The notes under the pieces were generated by a model that saw only the letters and a program-made list of their open reading frames with translations, was not told the origin of the DNA and ran no database searches. Both the position numbers and the translations under genes were made by a program. 64,000 nucleotides of DNA, from assembly GCA_947577065.1 (NCBI GenBank), contig CANPTT010000006.1, positions 1 to 64,000 of the forward strand. The letters are read 5' to 3'. Positions 17,038-25,585 of the stretch are shown here, one piece after another. The first letter of the stretch is position 1. Each line of letters starts with the position of its first letter. This DNA comes from an uncultured Pseudoflavonifractor sp. Lineage in GTDB: Bacteria; Bacillota; Clostridia; Oscillospirales; Oscillospiraceae.

Positions 17038-17760
17038 TCAGGGGTAAAAGCTCCGATAGGTCTCGCCGGCCTTTAGCTCCACATGGCGCTGAAGGGCCAG
17101 TTCCTCTACCGTGACAAAAAGAAAGCCCTTCTGGTGGAGTGCGTCCACCACCCGCAGGGCCGCATCCACCGAGGTGGGATAGATGTCGTGGAGCAGGATC
17201 ACATCCCCGTCCTTGGCCTGAGAGACGATATGTTCCACGATCCGGTCTGCATGTTTGTCGTTCCAGTCCTCCGGATCAATGGACCAGAGGATCAGCGCGC
17301 TGTTGGAACGTTTTTCTACCCCTTTGTCGATCATTCCGTAAGGGGGGCGAAGCACAAAGCCTCCGTGCCCCACGATCTCGGTCAACAGCGCCTCCGTCCG
17401 GTCCACCTGTCGGGCAAAATCGGCGGCATTGAGTCCGATGAGCCGCACATGATCATAGGAGTGTGTGCCGATCTGGTGTCCCTCCCGGTCCATCCGCTCT
17501 ATGAGGTCCTCACAGCCGGGGATCATCTCCCCCACTAAAAAAAAGGTAGCCTTTACCCCCCGCTCCGCCAAGCCGTCCAGCAACGCTTCTGTGGTGGAAC
17601 GGCGGGGACCGTCGTCAAAGGTAAGAGCGATCAATGGCTTTTCCGTTCCGATCTCCGCCGGACCGTCTGCACTCACCACGCCCCGTTCCCCTAAGCCCAT
17701 TCCAGCCAGCAGCAGAGCTAGGGCCAGGATCAGGAGCTCCGGTTTCCATTTTTTCCCCAC
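17038..17760 (-). CDS. Polysaccharide deacetylase (NodB / CE4 family)
   Basis: Metal-dependent N-deacetylase acting outside the membrane on peptidoglycan or another N-acetylated glycan, 240 residues. It has an N-terminal hydrophobic signal or anchor of about 25 residues, then the CE4 motifs in order: TFDDGP (motif 1), GTHSYDH (metal His pair), RPPYG (motif 3) and LHDIYPTS (motif 5). The start is GTG, preceded by AAGGAAGGTGGGG. No other cell-wall gene is adjacent. It could be a peptidoglycan GlcNAc deacetylase or a PdaA-like sporulation enzyme; the sequence does not separate these. A downstream T-rich region is not a clear terminator. Confidence 0.9.
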   Translation of the reverse strand: MGKKWKPELLILALALLLAGMGLGERGVVSADGPAEIGTEKPLIALTFDDGPRRSTTEALLDGLAERGVKATFFLVGEMIPGCEDLIERMDREGHQIGTHSYDHVRLIGLNAADFARQVDRTEALLTEIVGHGGFVLRPPYGMIDKGVEKRSNSALILWSIDPEDWNDKHADRIVEHIVSQAKDGDVILLHDIYPTSVDAALRVVDALHQKGFLFVTVEELALQRHVELKAGETYRSFYP

Positions 17761-17897
17761 TTCCCCACCTTCCTTCTGTTCATTGTCACAAACAGTATGT
17801 CCAGGGCGAAGGGTTTTTTGCTGTCAAATCCTGTTTTGGCAGATTTTGATAAAAATTGCTTTGCACAGAGCCGCCACAGCCGTACGGAACAAACTGG

Positions 17898-17925
17898 AAA
17901 GGGGCGGGCCATGGGCCCGCCCCTC
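17898..17925 (-). terminator. Weak terminator-like hairpin
   Basis: GGGGCGGGCC and GGCCCGCCCC form a perfect 10-bp stem with a 3-nt loop; read leftward it is followed only by TTT. It ends the decayed MoxR locus. Confidence 0.5.
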
Positions 17926-18683
17926 AACTGTCAGCGCTCTTTTGGAATCGGTCCGCACCCCATCGATCGCTTTCCCCAGCACAGCTCAAACAGCGGCCGT
18001 TTCCACGCCGGCAGTTCCTTTTGAACACGCCGGGCTTCCCCGGCAAAAGCAGAAGCCCCACCCCATACCACACTCCGGAGGAACCTGGCTCCTCCCCCTC
18101 TCCCGCCCCCGGACCGGTCTGCCCTCCGGGCGCCTGGCTGGGGACAGGTTCTGCGCCGGGGGTAGCGCCGACCTCTTCGCCAACGTCCTTCACCGCCTGG
18201 GTCGGGACAGGCGTCGGCTTTTGGCTGGGGACGGCGGTAGGGGCGGCGCCGGCCTGTGCCTCCCCCGGATCCAAGGCAGGAATGTCCCCCATGGCGCTGC
18301 TTTGAAAACCGGGAGTTACCTCAAACGGATACCGGGCTACCTCGTCGCTGATGTGGACCGCCGCCACCTCCCGGCGACAGAGCTCCAGGCCCGGGCCGTC
18401 GGTGATCTGCTTCACTGAGTCCAACGGATTGCCCTTCTGCTTCCGGCGGAGCATCTCTACCTCGTTTTCCTCGTCGGGGTAGCCCAGGGACAGGCGGATC
18501 ATGAACCGGTCCATCTGGGGGTCGGGCAGGGGCTGGGTCCCCGAGGCCCACGCCGTGGATGTCCTCCATCAAAATATGTCCCCCCGCCAGAATGGCAAGG
18601 AGGGCCTTGGCTACCACGTCGTCCTTGCCCACCACGGCCTTGCGAACCTCATATAATACCTTTGTCGCCATTTCGTTGGTCAT
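17924..18683 (-). pseudogene. Collapsed MoxR-type AAA+ ATPase locus
   Basis: The reading starts as a good MoxR N-terminus (VRKAVVGKDDVVAKALLAIL, then GGHILMEDIHGVG) and breaks exactly where Walker A (GKT) should follow. In another frame the sequence resumes near the end of the same family, GTQPLPDPQMDRFMIRLSLG, then LGYPDEENEVEMLRRKQKG to about HISDEVARY. Some 85 codons carrying Walker A and B are missing. After DEVARY the family match stops again. A Pro/Thr/Gly-rich linker and a short hydrophobic stretch follow, and a frame change gives a basic tail (QKELPAWKRPLFELCWGKR). The second part may be the end of the transglutaminase-like membrane protein that often lies downstream of moxR and a DUF58 gene. 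No working ATPase can be made from this. Confidence 0.7.
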
Positions 18684-18748
18684 GGGGGTTATCCTTTCTT
18701 TTGTTCTACTTCTTTAGGCGAAAATCAGGGGAATTTGTTCTCTTATTC

Positions 18749-19777
18749 TCAATAAAAGTTCAGAATTTCTCCATCAAAGCTCTCATACATGACAGAGGCG
18801 CCTTCATACCAGGCCAGCCTTCCCTCTTGATCGGCATAGAAGTAGCCGGGGACTTCTCCGCCCACCGCCTTGGCGTAGTTGGCCCGGGTCTCCTCTGTCC
18901 AGGGGAGGTCCACCCGGTCCATATTAGGAAAGTGCTCTCTTTGCACCTCGTCCAAGATCTCCTCCGGGTGCTTCTCCAAAGGTTCCCTTTCCACATATCC
19001 ATAAAAACCGAGGCTGGGCAGGGGTGGGAGTTGTTCCCGCCAGGGCTCTCCCTCCCAAGCGTTGGGCATATACTCCAGTTGTGAGAGAGCCACAGTTATG
19101 GTTTGTTCCCAGAGAAGGCCACTGCCGCAGTCCCAGCCGCCCTCGGAAAAGGCCCGCTGGGTATACCTGCCCTCCTCAAAGTCGTAGCACTCTACAATAC
19201 CCCGCTCGCCGTACCTGCTCATGGTTTCCAGCCGGGTCATGAGCAGCATATCATAACGCCAGGAGAATGTGTAAGAATTCCCCCATCTCCAGGCGGAACC
19301 GCCATAATCTTTGTAGTGAAGTTCTCCATTCTCAATAAAAATTCCCTCATAGGGGTCCCCGTACACACCCCCCTGGGTATCCCGGCGAATGAAGTGGTCA
19401 TTGCTCTGGCCCAGAGTATAGCCGCCATCCCCGTCTCCCAGTATGATCGCCAGGGTGCGGGGGGCGTCTGTAAAATACTCGCTGGGCTCCTCCGCCTCCG
19501 AGGGCCGCTCGATGACCACCGCCCAATCCTCCAGGCCGTCCCCGTTCAGGTCCCCGGCGGCCTGGTCCATCACCCGGTCGATGTCCGAGAGCTCCAGCAG
19601 AACCAGGGCCGCTTCAGGAAGGGGTCGCTCAGCGTTGGGGGTGGGCGTTGGGGAGGCGGTCGGGTCGACGGGGGCGCCGGCCTCCGTGGTGGGGGCGAGA
19701 GGCATTATCTCTCCAGCCCTCTCTCCACACCCCGCCAGTATGCAAAGGAACAAGAGCAAGAATAACTTCCGTTTCAC
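18749..19777 (-). CDS. Lipoprotein with an FG-GAP-like calcium motif, function unknown
   Basis: A 342-residue predicted lipoprotein. The signal peptide ends in the lipobox LAGC with Cys17, followed by a Thr/Pro-rich stretch (TASPTPTPN). Residues about 65-80 contain DLNGDGLEDWAVV, the calcium-binding pattern of FG-GAP/VCBS repeats, and a second similar region (ILGDGDGGYTLGQ) follows. The rest is rich in Trp, Tyr and Glu and is not recognised. The start is a GTG that overlaps the TGA of the upstream phosphodiesterase (GTGA), with GGAGG seven bases before it; the 34 extra codons of the track ORF lie inside that upstream gene. Translational coupling suggests a shared operon, but the two functions are not obviously linked. 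Confidence 0.75.
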   Translation of the reverse strand: MKRKLFLLLFLCILAGCGERAGEIMPLAPTTEAGAPVDPTASPTPTPNAERPLPEAALVLLELSDIDRVMDQAAGDLNGDGLEDWAVVIERPSEAEEPSEYFTDAPRTLAIILGDGDGGYTLGQSNDHFIRRDTQGGVYGDPYEGIFIENGELHYKDYGGSAWRWGNSYTFSWRYDMLLMTRLETMSRYGERGIVECYDFEEGRYTQRAFSEGGWDCGSGLLWEQTITVALSQLEYMPNAWEGEPWREQLPPLPSLGFYGYVEREPLEKHPEEILDEVQREHFPNMDRVDLPWTEETRANYAKAVGGEVPGYFYADQEGRLAWYEGASVMYESFDGEILNFY

Positions 19778-20244
19778 CGGATGGCCTCCAGCCGGCAGTA
19801 GACCTCCCCATCCCGCTCCTCGATCACGCCGTAAGTGGCCCGGGGGAACCCGCTGACCGTGCCCGGGTTCATCACCCACATAGTCCCTTCCCGAAAGCAG
19901 ACCGGCTCATGGGTGTGTCCAAAGAGAGCCACGGTCGCCTCCCGGCTCCGTGCCTCGGAGGTAAAGGCGCCCACACTCAGCTTTACGTGGTATTCGTGTC
20001 CGTGGGCCATCCACACCTTTTTGCCCAAAAAGGACAACTCCCTCTCCTCCGGCGCGTCTCCATACCAGCCGTCACAATTGCCCCGGACCATCTCCACCGG
20101 AATGTCCGGACAAAGGCTCTGAAGCCGCTCCGCGTCCCGGCTCACGTCCCCCAGATGGAGGATCCGCTCCGGTCTCTCCCGTTCCACCGCCGTCTGCATG
20201 AATCCCAAATTTCCGTGAGAGTCTGAGAATACCAGCCATTTCAT
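19774..20244 (-). CDS. YfcE/MJ0936-type metallophosphoesterase
   Basis: A 156-residue two-metal phosphoesterase of the small YfcE-like family. All family motifs are present: DSHGN near residue 8, GDVSRD, RGNCDGW, HGHEY and FGHTHEP. Such enzymes hydrolyse phosphodiesters such as bis-pNPP in vitro; physiological substrates are mostly unknown. The start is the ATG after GGGAAAGGTGAA, 16 codons inside the track ORF. It overlaps the next gene by four bases. The start region lies close to the oppositely oriented gene at 20317, so the two promoters must lie within about 70 bp of each other. Confidence 0.88.
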   Translation of the reverse strand: MKWLVFSDSHGNLGFMQTAVERERPERILHLGDVSRDAERLQSLCPDIPVEMVRGNCDGWYGDAPEERELSFLGKKVWMAHGHEYHVKLSVGAFTSEARSREATVALFGHTHEPVCFREGTMWVMNPGTVSGFPRATYGVIEERDGEVYCRLEAIR

Positions 20245-20316
20245 ACGCAGTTCACCTTTCCCGCCTTCATTCATATAATAAAAAGAAACCAACTATAATG
20301 TTTGGAGGGACCTTCT

Positions 20317-20595
20317 ATGACCCAGTCTGACTCCACCTTTGACGCCCTGAAGCAAGACCCCAAGGCCGCCCAGCTTTTGGGAGACCCCACCGCTCTAAGA
20401 TCCCTGTTGTCCTCACCGGAGACCCAGAAGCTGGTATCTCTGCTGAACCAGGCGGGTGGCAGCTCTCTCAAATCCGCCGCTCAGGCCGCCGCGAAAGGCA
20501 GCCCCGATGCCCTCATGGGGATCCTGAACCAAGTTATGGGCAGCCCTGAGGGGGCCAAAGCCGCAGAGGCCTTTCAAAAGAAGACCCAAAAATAA
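20317..20595 (+). CDS. Small conserved-looking hypothetical protein (first of three)
   Basis: A 92-residue soluble protein, Ala/Leu/Ser-rich and predicted all-helical (ALRSLLSSPETQKLVSLLNQ, then GSPDALMGILNQVMGSPEG). There is no signal or membrane segment. The start is the ATG seven bases after GGAGGG rather than the track TTG at 20302; TATAAT at 20294-20299 is a likely -10 although no good -35 is seen. It is followed after 35 nt by a second gene with the related phrase ILGNPEAMGQI, then by a third with a hydrophobic tail; all three run in one direction and probably form one operon. Function unknown. Confidence 0.75.
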   Translation: MTQSDSTFDALKQDPKAAQLLGDPTALRSLLSSPETQKLVSLLNQAGGSSLKSAAQAAAKGSPDALMGILNQVMGSPEGAKAAEAFQKKTQK

Positions 20596-20630
20596 GCACA
20601 TCCGGTCCACCGGGAAAGGGGGCGAGGGAA

Positions 20631-21155
20631 ATGGCGGACCTTCAGGAACAGCTACAGGCTATCTTAGGAAACCCAGAGGCCATGGGGCAGATCACCGCCA
20701 TTGCCCGCGCCCTCACCGGCGGACCCTCGGAAGAGCCGTCGCCCCGGCAGGAACCAGAAGCCCAGGATGTGGAGTTTGTGCCTGTGGAGGAGCCCATCCC
20801 GGACAGTGGCGAAGACGGCCCATATACACCGCATCCACCGGCAGGTCCCGGGGGACCGGGGCAGCCCGGGAAGGGGGCAGAGGAGCAGGCTTCGGCGCCC
20901 GATCTCAGCGCCCTTTTGGGAATGCTGGGAGGCGGAGCCGACATCGACCCCCGGCTCATCCAGATCGCCCTGCGGGTCTTTTCCGAATACTCCGCCCAAG
21001 ATAACGAAAAAGCCGCCCTTCTCTCCGCACTGAAACCCTTTCTTCGCGCCGAGCGCCTGGAGAAAATGGAAAAGGCGGAGAAGGTGGCCAGGCTGAGCCG
21101 GGTGGTGCGGGTGGCCATCCAGCTTCTAAAGGAGGAGGGTACGGGCCGTGTATAA
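20631..21155 (+). CDS. Hypothetical protein (second of three)
   Basis: A 174-residue soluble protein with three parts: a short N-terminal helical region (LQAILGNPEAMGQITAIARAL), a disordered acidic and Pro/Gly-rich middle (about 32-85), and a charged helical C-terminal half (PRLIQIALRVFSEYSAQDNE, then KAALLSALKPFLRAERLEKM). The N-terminal helix shares the pattern L-x-NPE-A/G-MG-x-I with the end of the preceding protein, so the two may be related or interact. The ATG follows AAGGGGGCGAGGG. Its end overlaps the start of the next gene by 8 nt, implying coupling. No recognised domain. Confidence 0.75.
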   Translation: MADLQEQLQAILGNPEAMGQITAIARALTGGPSEEPSPRQEPEAQDVEFVPVEEPIPDSGEDGPYTPHPPAGPGGPGQPGKGAEEQASAPDLSALLGMLGGGADIDPRLIQIALRVFSEYSAQDNEKAALLSALKPFLRAERLEKMEKAEKVARLSRVVRVAIQLLKEEGTGRV

Positions 21156-21393
21156 CCCCTATCTCTCTCAGAGCTGGGAGGACCGTATGGGTCCCTCCCA
21201 GCCCCTTAGGACAAAAGCCCCTCCCCCCAGCCGGGAAAAGGCAGGGCTGGGAGGGCTTCTGAAAGGTCTTACATTCGAGGAGCTGGACACGGGGGACGTG
21301 CTGCTCCTGCTCATTTTGCTCTTCCTCTTCCTGGACGACAGAGAGGAAAATCTGGAACTGCTCATCACTCTGGGGCTTATGCTGATCTTATGA
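21148..21393 (+). CDS. Small protein with hydrophobic C-terminus (third of three)
   Basis: An 81-residue protein that starts at GTG, with GGAGGAGGGT seven bases upstream, inside the end of the preceding gene. The N-terminal half is polar and basic (MYNPYLSQSWEDRM, then PPPSREKAGLGG). The C-terminal half has two very hydrophobic blocks, VLLLLILLFLFL and LLITLGLMLIL, separated by the acidic DDREENLE, suggesting a hairpin in or on a membrane. Such acidic-loop, Leu-rich tails occur in small proteins of spore-forming Clostridia, which makes a sporulation role conceivable, but this is a guess. Confidence 0.72.
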   Translation: MYNPYLSQSWEDRMGPSQPLRTKAPPPSREKAGLGGLLKGLTFEELDTGDVLLLLILLFLFLDDREENLELLITLGLMLIL

Positions 21394-21423
21394 CGGCTCA
21401 GTCCCACGCATACTCCGGAAAAT

Positions 21424-22179
21424 TCAGGAGGCCGTCTCCCCTATGGTGTGCAGGACCGTTCCGTCAGGCAGCTGGAAGGAGGCCGACTGGGATACCGGGA
21501 TCTCCGGAGCGTTGGCGGTCATGGTCCAGACTGTTTCCTCTCCCACCACCGTCTCTGCCGCCGTCAGCAGACCGGTGCTCTCCGAGACCCAATACCGTTC
21601 CACCTGGGAAAGCTCTGGGACCGAGACCTCTACATAGACGCACGCCTCGCCGTTTTTCTCCTCATATCCCGCCGCGGTGATGGAGTCCGTCTCCAGCTTC
21701 AGCACATCCTCATAGGTGGGGATGCGCTGCCCCTCAATATCCATAGAGGAGCTGTCGGCCTCCCAGCTGAGGACCGCCTGTTCCGTACCATACCAGCGCC
21801 AGAGTCTCCCGTCCCCCACTATCGTGTGGACTGAGAGCCCCGAGGGCAGATCCATATCCGCCCGTGTCCAGCCTTCATCCACCCAGACCCAGGCGACAGC
21901 GCTGCTCCCCTCCAGAGTGGTGGTGACCGTACGGGAATAGCTCTCCAGGCGCTCCATCACAGAGATAACGCTCTGGACTGTCTGGGGAGTCACCTCCACC
22001 CGGACCCCGCCCGTCTGCTCCAAGCTCCCCGGCTCCTTCGTCTCTCTGGGGAGCGGGGTGGGCAGGGTGATGGTGGCAGTAGGCCCGGCAAAAAGAGGCA
22101 GCCCAAAGCTGGAGAAGACCGCCAGGGCAATAACAACGGCGATCAGACCGATCAAGATATTGCGATTGTTGCCTTCCAT
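21424..22179 (-). CDS. Membrane-anchored hypothetical protein
   Basis: A 251-residue protein with an N-terminal signal anchor (ILIGLIAVVIALAVFSSFGL), a short Thr/Pro linker and an extracytoplasmic domain of about 190 residues. The domain is predicted mostly beta: VWVDEGWTRADMDLPSG, then LWRWYGTEQAVLSWEAD, then YVEVSVPELSQVERYWVS. The layout recalls LolA/LppX-like or outer-membrane lipoprotein-sorting folds that bind lipids, but no motif proves it. The ATG follows GGAAGGGGGCGGAG; the track start adds eight codons. It converges with the small-gene operon and lies downstream of wecB in the same direction. Confidence 0.7.
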   Translation of the reverse strand: MEGNNRNILIGLIAVVIALAVFSSFGLPLFAGPTATITLPTPLPRETKEPGSLEQTGGVRVEVTPQTVQSVISVMERLESYSRTVTTTLEGSSAVAWVWVDEGWTRADMDLPSGLSVHTIVGDGRLWRWYGTEQAVLSWEADSSSMDIEGQRIPTYEDVLKLETDSITAAGYEEKNGEACVYVEVSVPELSQVERYWVSESTGLLTAAETVVGEETVWTMTANAPEIPVSQSASFQLPDGTVLHTIGETAS

Positions 22180-22205
22180 ACTCCGCCCCCTTCCTCTGTT
22201 CAAGC

Positions 22206-22235
22206 AAAATGCCTCCCCCCAGGGGAAGGCTTTTT
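22206..22235 (-). terminator. Possible terminator after wecB
   Basis: Read leftward, GCCTTCCCCTGGGGGGAGGC forms a hairpin followed by ATTTT, directly behind the wecB stop codon. Confidence 0.45.
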
Positions 22236-22236
22236 G

Positions 22237-23385
22237 TTACGCCCTAAACTCCTCCGGAGCCCTGTCCCGAAGGCCAAAGGCGTACGCAACCGCGTCGGCG
22301 ATGCGTTCGCAGGCATGGCCGTCGCCATAGGGGTTCACCGCATGGGCCATGGAGTCGTAGAACGTCTTGTCGGTAATGAGCTGGGCCCCAAGGGCAAAGA
22401 TATCCTCTTCTCCCGTCCCCGCCAGCTTCACCGTACCCGCCGCCACCGCCTCGGGGCGCTCCGTCTCCCGGCGAAGGACAAGCACAGGCTTGCCCAGGGC
22501 GGGGGCCTCCTCCTGAAGCCCTCCGGAGTCGGTCATCACAAAGGAACACCGGGCCATCAGGTTGTGCATCTCCTCCACGTCAATGGGGTCGATAAGGTGG
22601 ATCCGCTCATGCCCTGCCAGGTACTTCCCCGCCGCTTCCCGGACCACGGGAGACAGATGGACCGGATAGACCAGCTCCGCCTGGGGATAGGTCTCCACCA
22701 ACCGGCGCAGGGCTGTCATGATGTTCTTCATGGGCTCTCCATAGTTCTCTCGGCGGTGGCAGGTCACCGCTATAACGGTCTTTCCCTCATAGTCCAGGTC
22801 ATTCAAGATCCGGGTGGGAAAACAAAAATTGGGCCGAACCGTGGTAGACATGGCGTCTATCACCGTATTGCCCGTCAGAAACACACCCTTGGTGATCCCC
22901 TCCCGGCGGAGATTGTCCCGGTTGGCGGCAGTCGGGCTGAAGTGGAGATCACACAGGTCCCCCACCAGGGTCCGGTTCATCTCTTCAGGGAAAGGAGAAT
23001 ACTTGTCATAGGTCCGCAGCCCCGCCTCCACATGACCCACCTTGATCTGCCCATAAAAGGCGGCCAGGGCGGCAGAAAACGCAGTGGTGGTATCCCCATG
23101 GACCAGCACCAGGTGGGGCTTGGCCTCCTGAAAAACCTTTTCCAGCCCCAGAAGACATTTGGTGGTGATGGTGGACAGCGTCTGCCCCGGCTCCATAATG
23201 TTGAGATCAAAGTCGGGGGTGATCCTGAAGATATCCAGTACACTGTCCAGCATCTGGCGGTGCTGGGCGGTAACGCAGCAGAGACTTTCTATGGCCTCCC
23301 GGCGCTCCAGCTCCTTGACCAACGGGGCCATTTTGATGGCCTCGGGCCGGGTTCCAAAGATGGACATGACACGGATCTTTTTCAT
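22237..23385 (-). CDS. wecB: UDP-N-acetylglucosamine 2-epimerase
   Basis: Non-hydrolysing epimerase that interconverts UDP-GlcNAc and UDP-ManNAc for cell-wall polymer linkage units; cytoplasmic, 382 residues. The GT-B-like fold begins with VMSIFGTRPEAIKMAPLV; HGDTTTAFSAALAAFY, HVEAGLRTYDKYSPFPEE and TDSGGLQEEAP are all characteristic, including the allosteric UDP-GlcNAc site residues. RBS AGGGGAGA precedes the ATG. It overlaps the upstream transferase gene by ATGA. Together the two enzymes supply the undecaprenyl-linked GlcNAc and ManNAc donor steps of wall teichoic-acid-type glycopolymer synthesis; the TagA-type step is not in this window. Confidence 0.95.
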   Translation of the reverse strand: MKKIRVMSIFGTRPEAIKMAPLVKELERREAIESLCCVTAQHRQMLDSVLDIFRITPDFDLNIMEPGQTLSTITTKCLLGLEKVFQEAKPHLVLVHGDTTTAFSAALAAFYGQIKVGHVEAGLRTYDKYSPFPEEMNRTLVGDLCDLHFSPTAANRDNLRREGITKGVFLTGNTVIDAMSTTVRPNFCFPTRILNDLDYEGKTVIAVTCHRRENYGEPMKNIMTALRRLVETYPQAELVYPVHLSPVVREAAGKYLAGHERIHLIDPIDVEEMHNLMARCSFVMTDSGGLQEEAPALGKPVLVLRRETERPEAVAAGTVKLAGTGEEDIFALGAQLITDKTFYDSMAHAVNPYGDGHACERIADAVAYAFGLRDRAPEEFRA

Positions 23386-24482
23386 TTTTTGTTCTCCCCT
23401 CTCCGATCCCGCCGGGGCCGGTGCGCCCCATAATACACACTAAGAGCCACCGCCCCTGCCACGCAGAACGCGAACAGCAGCAGCATGGCCTTCACCGCCC
23501 CGCTGGTGGTGAGCACCACAGCGGAGAGGCCCAGGATGGCGGTGATCACATAGAGGACCGCCACCGCCTGCTTTTGGGAGAAGCCCATATCGATGAGCCG
23601 GTGGTGAACATGGCTCCGGTCCGCATGCATAGGACTCTGACCGTGGGCAATGCGGCGGATAAAGGCGAAGCAGGTGTCAAAGATGGGCAGGCCGAACAGG
23701 AGGAAGGGCACCACAAAAGAGATAAGGGTATACATCTTAAACAGGCCCTGGACCGAGATCACCGCCAGAATGTATCCCAGAAAGGTGGAGCCCGTGTCTC
23801 CCATAAAGATTTTAGCCGGGTTCATATTGTAGGGCAGGAAACCCAGGCACCCGCCCGCCAAGGCAGCCACCAGGATGGCTACGGTAGGTTCGCCCAGAAT
23901 AAGGGCGATGACCAGCAGAGTGAGGGAGCTGATAGAGCTGACCCCGCAGGCCAGGCCATCCAGGCCGTCGATGAGGTTGACGGCGTTGGTCATGCCCACG
24001 ATCCATACCACCGTCACCGGGATGGATAGCCAGCCCAGGATCCAGTAGGGTTCGGCGGAAAAGACGTTGGGGTTGGACAGGGCTTCGATCTGATTACCCG
24101 CCAGCACGGCGATCAGGGCGGCAATGATCTGCACCCCCAGTTTGAACTTGGCCCGCAGGTCGTAGATATCGTCAAAGACCCCCAGCACCACGACGATAAC
24201 CGCCCCCAGCAGCATCCCCCGGTAGTTGCCGTACTCCTCCCCCAGAATGGGCAGGAAGACGAGAGTGCTTAAGAGAAAGCCCAGGGCGATAGCCAGCCCC
24301 CCCATCCGGGGGATGGGGTCAGAGTGCATCCGCCGCTCCGGGTCCTTGTCCTTCCGGGGGTCGTCCACCGCCCCCATCTTCACCGCCAGGTTCTTCACCA
24401 CAGGGGTGAGGATCAGGGCGATGAGGAAAGAGGCGCCCAGGGCGGCGGCCACCTGGCCGATCATTTCCAGTGAAATAGGCAT
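23382..24482 (-). CDS. tagO: Undecaprenyl-phosphate GlcNAc-1-phosphate transferase (TagO/WecA type)
   Basis: Membrane enzyme that transfers GlcNAc-1-phosphate from UDP-GlcNAc to undecaprenyl phosphate, starting surface glycopolymer synthesis; 366 residues with about ten or eleven transmembrane helices. Signature loops are present: VFDDIYDLRAKFKLG (Asp-rich), NLIDGLDGLA, FMGDTGSTFLGY and the C-terminal HADRSHVHHRL, which distinguishes WecA/TagO from MraY. The stop codon overlaps the wecB start (ATGA), showing translational coupling. The gene begins 61 nt downstream of trpS with no clear terminator between, so read-through is possible. Confidence 0.92.
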   Translation of the reverse strand: MPISLEMIGQVAAALGASFLIALILTPVVKNLAVKMGAVDDPRKDKDPERRMHSDPIPRMGGLAIALGFLLSTLVFLPILGEEYGNYRGMLLGAVIVVVLGVFDDIYDLRAKFKLGVQIIAALIAVLAGNQIEALSNPNVFSAEPYWILGWLSIPVTVVWIVGMTNAVNLIDGLDGLACGVSSISSLTLLVIALILGEPTVAILVAALAGGCLGFLPYNMNPAKIFMGDTGSTFLGYILAVISVQGLFKMYTLISFVVPFLLFGLPIFDTCFAFIRRIAHGQSPMHADRSHVHHRLIDMGFSQKQAVAVLYVITAILGLSAVVLTTSGAVKAMLLLFAFCVAGAVALSVYYGAHRPRRDRRGENKK

Positions 24483-24543
24483 TTGTTTTTCTCCTTGGTT
24501 CCGGCGTCAGGGCCGGAGGGGTTTTCTGTATGCGCAGGGAGCT

Positions 24544-25545
24544 TTACCGGGGCAGGAAGCCCACCTTTTTATAGACCTTCCGCAGAGTCTTGTTGGCAAT
24601 ATACTCCGCCTTCTCCGCGCCGGCGCGGTAGACGCTCTCCAGGTATGCTTTGTCGGCCAGGAGCCGCTGGGCCTCCGCCTGAATGGGGCGGAGGGTCTCC
24701 ACCACCGCCTCCCCCACCGCAGGCTTGAAGGCGCCGTAGCCCTTGCCCTCAAACTCCCGCTCGATCTCCTCATAGCTCCTTCCGGTGACCGAGGCATAGA
24801 TCTGCATCAGGTTGGCTACGCCGGGCTTCTCCTCCGGGGCATAGCGGACACAGCGTTCCATGTCGCTGTCGGTGACCGCCCGCTTAAACTTTCGCATAAT
24901 GTCCTCCGGCTTATCCATGAGAAACACGCAGCCCTCAGGCTGGGATTTGGACATCTTCTTCTCCGGGGTGGACAGGCTCATGATCCGGGCGCCCACCTTC
25001 TGGATCAGGGGCTCGGGGACCTTAAACACATCGCCATAGACCCCGTTGAAGCGATTGGCGATATCCCGGCAGATCTCCACATGCTGGCGCTGATCCTCCC
25101 CCACGGGGACAAAGTCAGGCTGGTAGATCAGGATGTCGGCAGCCATAAGCACCGGATAGGTGAACAGACCGGCATTGATATTGTCCGCGTTCCGGGCGGA
25201 CTTATCCTTGAACTGGGTCATGCGGGAGAGCTCCCCGAACATCGTATAGCAGTTCAGTACCCAGGCAAGCTGGCTGTGGGCGGGAACGTGGGACTGAATA
25301 AAAAGGGTACATTTCTCCGGATCCAAGCCGCACGCGATATAGCTGGCCAACAGATTCAGCACCCGGCGGCGCAGCTCGGCAGGCTCCTGCCGAACGGTGA
25401 TGGTATGCAGGTCGGCCAGGAAGAAATAGCAGTCGTACTCCTCGATCATCTCCGGCCAGTGGCGCAGGGGACCCAGATAATTGCCGATATGAAGCTCCCC
25501 GCTGGGCTGGATGCCGGAGAGCATTACTTTTTTCTCATTTTCCAT
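24544..25545 (-). CDS. trpS: Tryptophan-tRNA ligase
   Basis: Class I aminoacyl-tRNA synthetase charging tRNA-Trp, 333 residues. It has the HIGH-equivalent GELHIGNYLGPL near the N-terminus and KMSKS at about residue 195. PVGEDQRQHVEICRDIA forms the Trp/AMP pocket region. The start ATG follows AAAAGGAGTG; the track start adds 30 non-homologous codons. The gene is divergent from gltX, with 214 nt between start codons and overlapping promoters. I see no T-box leader, which many Firmicutes trpS genes have. Confidence 0.96.
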   Translation of the reverse strand: MENEKKVMLSGIQPSGELHIGNYLGPLRHWPEMIEEYDCYFFLADLHTITVRQEPAELRRRVLNLLASYIACGLDPEKCTLFIQSHVPAHSQLAWVLNCYTMFGELSRMTQFKDKSARNADNINAGLFTYPVLMAADILIYQPDFVPVGEDQRQHVEICRDIANRFNGVYGDVFKVPEPLIQKVGARIMSLSTPEKKMSKSQPEGCVFLMDKPEDIMRKFKRAVTDSDMERCVRYAPEEKPGVANLMQIYASVTGRSYEEIEREFEGKGYGAFKPAVGEAVVETLRPIQAEAQRLLADKAYLESVYRAGAEKAEYIANKTLRKVYKKVGFLPR

Positions 25546-25585
25546 GGTGTTCACTCCTTTTAGGTACATTGACCCATGTTGATTT

